Part shown: piece after piece, positions 60,195 through 64,000 of the stretch
Layout: the number at the start of each line of letters is the position of its first letter
How positions within the stretch are numbered: the first letter of the stretch is position 1
DNA from: Ridgeia piscesae
Lineage: Eukaryota; Annelida; Polychaeta; Sabellida; Siboglinidae
NCBI GenBank assembly: GCA_025642075.2
Contig: JAODUO010001212.1
Location: 62,001 to 126,000, forward strand
Length of the DNA stretch: 64,000 nucleotides
Direction of reading: 5' to 3'
Made by a program: the position numbers and the translations under genes
The notes under the pieces: model-generated
Told to the model about the DNA's origin: nothing
Databases searched by the model: none
The model's input: the letters and a program-made list of their open reading frames with translations, nothing else

Positions 60195-63100
60195 GATGTA
60201 TATCCATATTGAAAGCAATTATATCACTACATAAATCCCATGATAAATATTCTATCTAACAAAAAATTAATTATTTAAAATTAAAAGTTCTTAAATTTAT
60301 TATTTAAAAGATAACTATCCTCATGTATAGAATTTTTGATTTTCTACGTTGGGGAGACTAGCACAATAATTATTATTACACTTGCTGTTTTATCTACAAA
60401 CCTTTCTTCCTAAGCTGAGGGGAGCGGGACAACTTCATGATGGTGATGTGTGGCTTGAATCCTTTGTCATCAATCGGCAGCACTCCACACTCTTTAGCAA
60501 AGGTTGCCATCACCGTCTCTGTAACAAACCCGTATATTCTATTAGGGTGCACAACATGTAAATACTACCTGAGTTATCCAGCAATGTTTGGGGGAAAATG
60601 GCAGTCAATCGTTTGACAATTGTGATCCCTGAGGTCCTATCCCTACTGCTGCAGCACCCGGGGTAAATACCCTAGCAGAGTTCAAGCTTAGGGGCACTTC
60701 ACAGTCTTTATTCTCAAAAAAGGGCAGTCTCCTGCACTGAGATGTTTCAAAATTGCATTACATTGTTTCGGTGTGTCCCAGAAATAGGTCAAGTGCTCAT
60801 ATCACGATGCAACAAAATGTTAGTGTGTGGCTAACTCCGTGCAGCGCCTTTTGAAATATACAACCCCCAAATTCTCCACCCCAAGATGATTTGTGGAAAA
60901 GTCTAAATCTCTATCTGCATGATTTCAGCCCGGTACATGCAAAACCGACTGGTTTACAAACAAACATACAAACAAACATACAAACAAACAAACATACAAA
61001 GATATAGAGAAACACTGCTTTATAATACATAAGTTGTGTGTTTTTATGTTGTTGTACATGTGTGCAATATAATAAAAAAGCCAATATATACCTGCAGTAG
61101 ATTCTTACATGAATGGGCTCAATCGACATCATAAAGTTATTGTAACAAATTTATTCTGTTTATCCCACAAGTAAAAATATTTTTATAATATTGAAACATA
61201 CTATGTCCTGACACCACTGTGTTGGTGTCAACCTTTAATACACAGTCATTCCACCTCTCGAAGGGAAATGCTTCAACTTGGTTCAACAGTGTTGTTTTAT
61301 AAGACCGATTCCACTCAACAAAATATTGATCCAACGAAATTTTGATTCATTCTACCTGCAATGTGGCTCAGTTGGTCAAGAATTGGTCCATTCTCGACCT
61401 TCGCAAAGACAACGCTGTTTCTGAAGTGTCCAAGTCCCTGGATGTTGAAGTCAAGTTGACTGTCAGACAGATCGTCCCTGAGCTTCATCCCACACTTGTC
61501 AAGTGCAACCTTGGCCCTGGAAGATTGCTTACAACAATTAACAATGCTAAATTTCCTGCACCTTATAAACGGTAATTGTGAGGTGAATTACAATGCTAAA
61601 AAATAATATTTAAAACTTAGAAACACAATTATACACTAAGACATGTAAAGCATGAAAATAATACCAATGATAAATAAATACTTTAATGATGAACTATTGC
61701 GTGTATTTTAAATAGAAATCTAATGATACAAATTTATTTCGTAAAAATGAAAACATAATAGGATGATATACCATAAAAGAAATATAAATTCAAATTGATT
61801 AACTAAACATTGTACTATAAATCAATGTCCGTGAGGCAATAATTCATTCTTTTGAATTCAAGAGAAGTAATTCTTTTGCCTGTAACAATTTCGGTACACA
61901 TACAGGGGTGTAACACATAAATGTTCTGAGGTGACAAATTTATGCCATGTCAGTTGAGACCATTTCTGGTGTCTAGCCATCACGGTGATCCACCATCTTG
62001 GCCATATAAAATCAAAAGCTGTTCATTGTCTACCACGGAACCCAAATGATGCAGTAGTTTGATGGATAATGCCACCTCTAAATCCTGACAGTAACCATGA
62101 GCCGTTAAATGTACACATTTTTCAGGACACAGACTCATTTCACCAACATGTCTTAGGCAACTGTTGTGTATTATACAGTGTATAGCCTGTTGCTAGGTTA
62201 TGAGAGCAGATGTCATGGAGTCGCTAATAAACCCCATGTTGCCAATTTGAGGCATCCATACACACCTGGTCAGTTGCTCGTCGCTGTCAGAGTCAGACAG
62301 ATGCATCACCATAAGTGTAAGATGGAGCTTGGCAAGAGGCACAAGAGCAGCTCTCATGTGCTCACTGCTGCTAACGATCTCCTCCTGTACTGCTCTCAAT
62401 CTCTCGTGAATCTGGAAAAGGCAAAAGATAACACCTATTATACATTTGATGCAAAAAATAGGAAACACAATTCGCAACAGTTTATTATCATGCACACTCA
62501 GCACTAAAAGATTCAATAGTCAATTGTGTTTGTTAATCCAGTAGTTATGTGGGTTATAATGAGTAAACATTAATTGTCAGAAATGTAAGGTTATATAGAA
62601 CATCTGGCTTAGTTTAAAGAGAATGTACAATAAATCAATAACTTTGTTGGATGATTTGTCTATAACGACAAGCAAACAGCAAACTCTTACATCATTTGAT
62701 TAAAAAATTTACTTATTTATTTCAATGCCAAATTATGTGATTTCTAAAATACCGGGTAGTATGATACAAACAACGAAAGACCTTTTGTATGTATATTTAT
62801 TAATATTTTAGCATTTCACTCAATTATAAAATCACTCCCAAACAAATTGTTACACTTTTATTGAGACACCTAACTGGCTTAATAAGTTAAATAAGGAAAG
62901 ATCTACTACAAGATTTTTATGTATCCTTGATTCCACATGTAATTTAAGCTGGGCTTTTGTCACCTAAAATGATAGATACGACTCAGAACCTTGCTGATTC
63001 TTGCAAGTTAGAAACAAAATTCTGTACCATATCACAACTTTTTCCAAAATGTATTACATAGTTCTGCTGCAAATATCATAAATTATTATAATTAATAAAT

Positions 63101-64000
63101 GTTTTTTTTTTTTAATTTGCAGATGTCTGTCTTTAGAAATTATTGATTTATTTAGATGCATGCAAATGACAAATGTTGAGGTTAACGTCAGAGTAAATTT
63201 AACATGGCTTATTGCAGTTAATTATTTACTAAACTTTTAAAAAGTAAATTGTACCTCAGGATTTGCAACTTGTATGGCTATAAAATAATTCGCTGGCTGC
63301 TTCTTTGAAGTAATTTCTCCACCACCAATGTTGGCAGACATTTCATTATGACGTCTGTTCTTCTTCCTTCTCTTCTCTTTCCTCTGTTTAGTCTGTTTTT
63401 CTCTCTGTCCTGTCTTCTTGCATGACTTTTCACATATGTCTACAACCATAATTAAAATTTTAATTTTAATTAAAATAATGGGTACTTTCAGAATGCCGAT
63501 GTCAAATATCATTACCAGGTGATGGTCTCATGGACTGACAATAGATTAACATATATACTTCCACTGTAGTGTGTGGGATTGTGGTGCAGGCGTGCTACAT
63601 TTCTTTGTTTTTGCAAAAACTCAATCTCAGTTGATACCAATAATCTTCAGAAGCTTCACTTACCGTCAGTGACATCACTCTTGTCAGTGTCATTAAACAA
63701 CACAGCAATGTCATCGAGACCAAACACTGTACTTGCAGTACCTGAACTAGAAGCCTGTGTCTGTGACAGTGGGTGCTCTTTCACCACACTGCACAGAACA
63801 CACGTACACACTGTGTCCGATGTACCAGCCTCACAATCTCTGTGCACCTTTTCATGCTGAAGACATTTCTCTCCTATCTCATCATGTGTACTGTCGCTCT
63901 GCGAAAGAAACGGACTATCCCAAAAATATCCATCCCCTGAGTGGACACTGCCCAGCTCCGAGCTGGATGGTGACAGGTGACAGCTACTAGCCAGGGCACT
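59455..64000 (-). CDS. AKAP7-like: AKAP7-like 2H phosphoesterase-fold protein (5' end outside window)
   Basis: Six exons on the minus strand: 64000-63664 (partial), 63439-63255, 62411-62266, 61516-61356, 60518-60402 and 59807-59455, stop 59457-59455. Phases join correctly to give at least 432 residues. Domains: an acidic/Ser-rich N-terminus; a basic nuclear-localisation-like stretch (REKQTKQRKEKRRKKNRR); then the AKAP7 NLS/2H phosphoesterase domain from NYFIAIQVANPE, with HxT motifs KLHLTLMVM and KPHITIMKLS, GLGHFRNSVVFAKV, VRKIEPALYESYV and LCSMFKPRDAKGYYHV. Vertebrate AKAP7 anchors PKA through a C-terminal helix, and its central domain has 2',5'-phosphodiesterase activity. Here the C-terminus (SVTFTEHLEIPMEWVFRVP) shows no such helix, so PKA anchoring cannot be claimed. 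LENG9 shares the domain but fits less well. The gene is convergent with the calcium sensor gene. Confidence 0.87.
60016..60190 (+). repeat. TA microsatellite with inverted ATCAAGAATG motifs
   Basis: TA runs separated by ATCAAGAATGAAATCCAG (about 60016), its inverted form CTGATTTCCATTCTTGAT (about 60100) and a direct copy ATCAAGACTGAAAATCAG (about 60137). In the intron before the last AKAP7-like exon. Confidence 0.8.
60519..63254 (-). other. Introns of the AKAP7-like gene
   Basis: Between the exons listed for that gene, the introns (60519-61355, 61517-62265, 62412-63254) are AT-rich. They contain a CAAACAAACATA microsatellite at about 60956-61000 and nothing else recognised. Confidence 0.6.

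Overview
The window is eukaryotic nuclear DNA from an invertebrate animal. The three genes have many phase-consistent introns with GT..AG ends, and the introns are AT-rich and full of micro- and minisatellites and small transposon remnants. The protein sequences look protostome, and a lophotrochozoan such as a mollusc is my best guess. That placement is inference.

Positions 1-48433 (+) hold almost all of one gene, a laminin alpha subunit of the alpha1/2 type. I resolved 62 exons, the first cut by the window edge, totalling 9009 coding nt or about 3,000 residues. The order is end of LN domain, LE repeats, first L4 (laminin IV) domain, LE repeats, second L4 domain, LE repeats, about 560 residues of coiled coil, then LG1 to LG5. 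Having two L4 domains is what separates alpha1/2 from alpha3/5 types. All exon junctions keep frame except at two places. Exon 50 (LG2) has one extra base. Exon 25 (L4b) stays in frame only if splicing uses a donor inside a minisatellite.

Positions 53424-54582 (+) hold a complete two-coding-exon neuronal calcium sensor gene (hippocalcin/neurocalcin/VILIP family, 189 aa). Positions 59455-64000 (-), convergent with it, hold the 3' six exons of an AKAP7-like protein with the two HxT motifs of a 2H phosphoesterase fold. No PKA-anchoring helix is visible at its C-terminus. Positions 48434-53393 and 54583-59454 are intergenic/UTR sequence with repeats, two adjacent MITE-like elements and a tRNA-derived SINE-like segment.

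The most unusual property is repeated tandem duplication across or against splice junctions. Exon 8, 23 and 25 ends with their donors are copied into the following intron. The acceptor and start of the calcium sensor's second exon are copied eight times upstream. A 44-bp array runs into the exon 33 acceptor, and a 56-bp array of 32 copies ends 30 bp before exon 59. Introns also hold a Mutator-like (MULE) remnant, a TTAA-flanked piggyBac-like element, and large inverted repeats.
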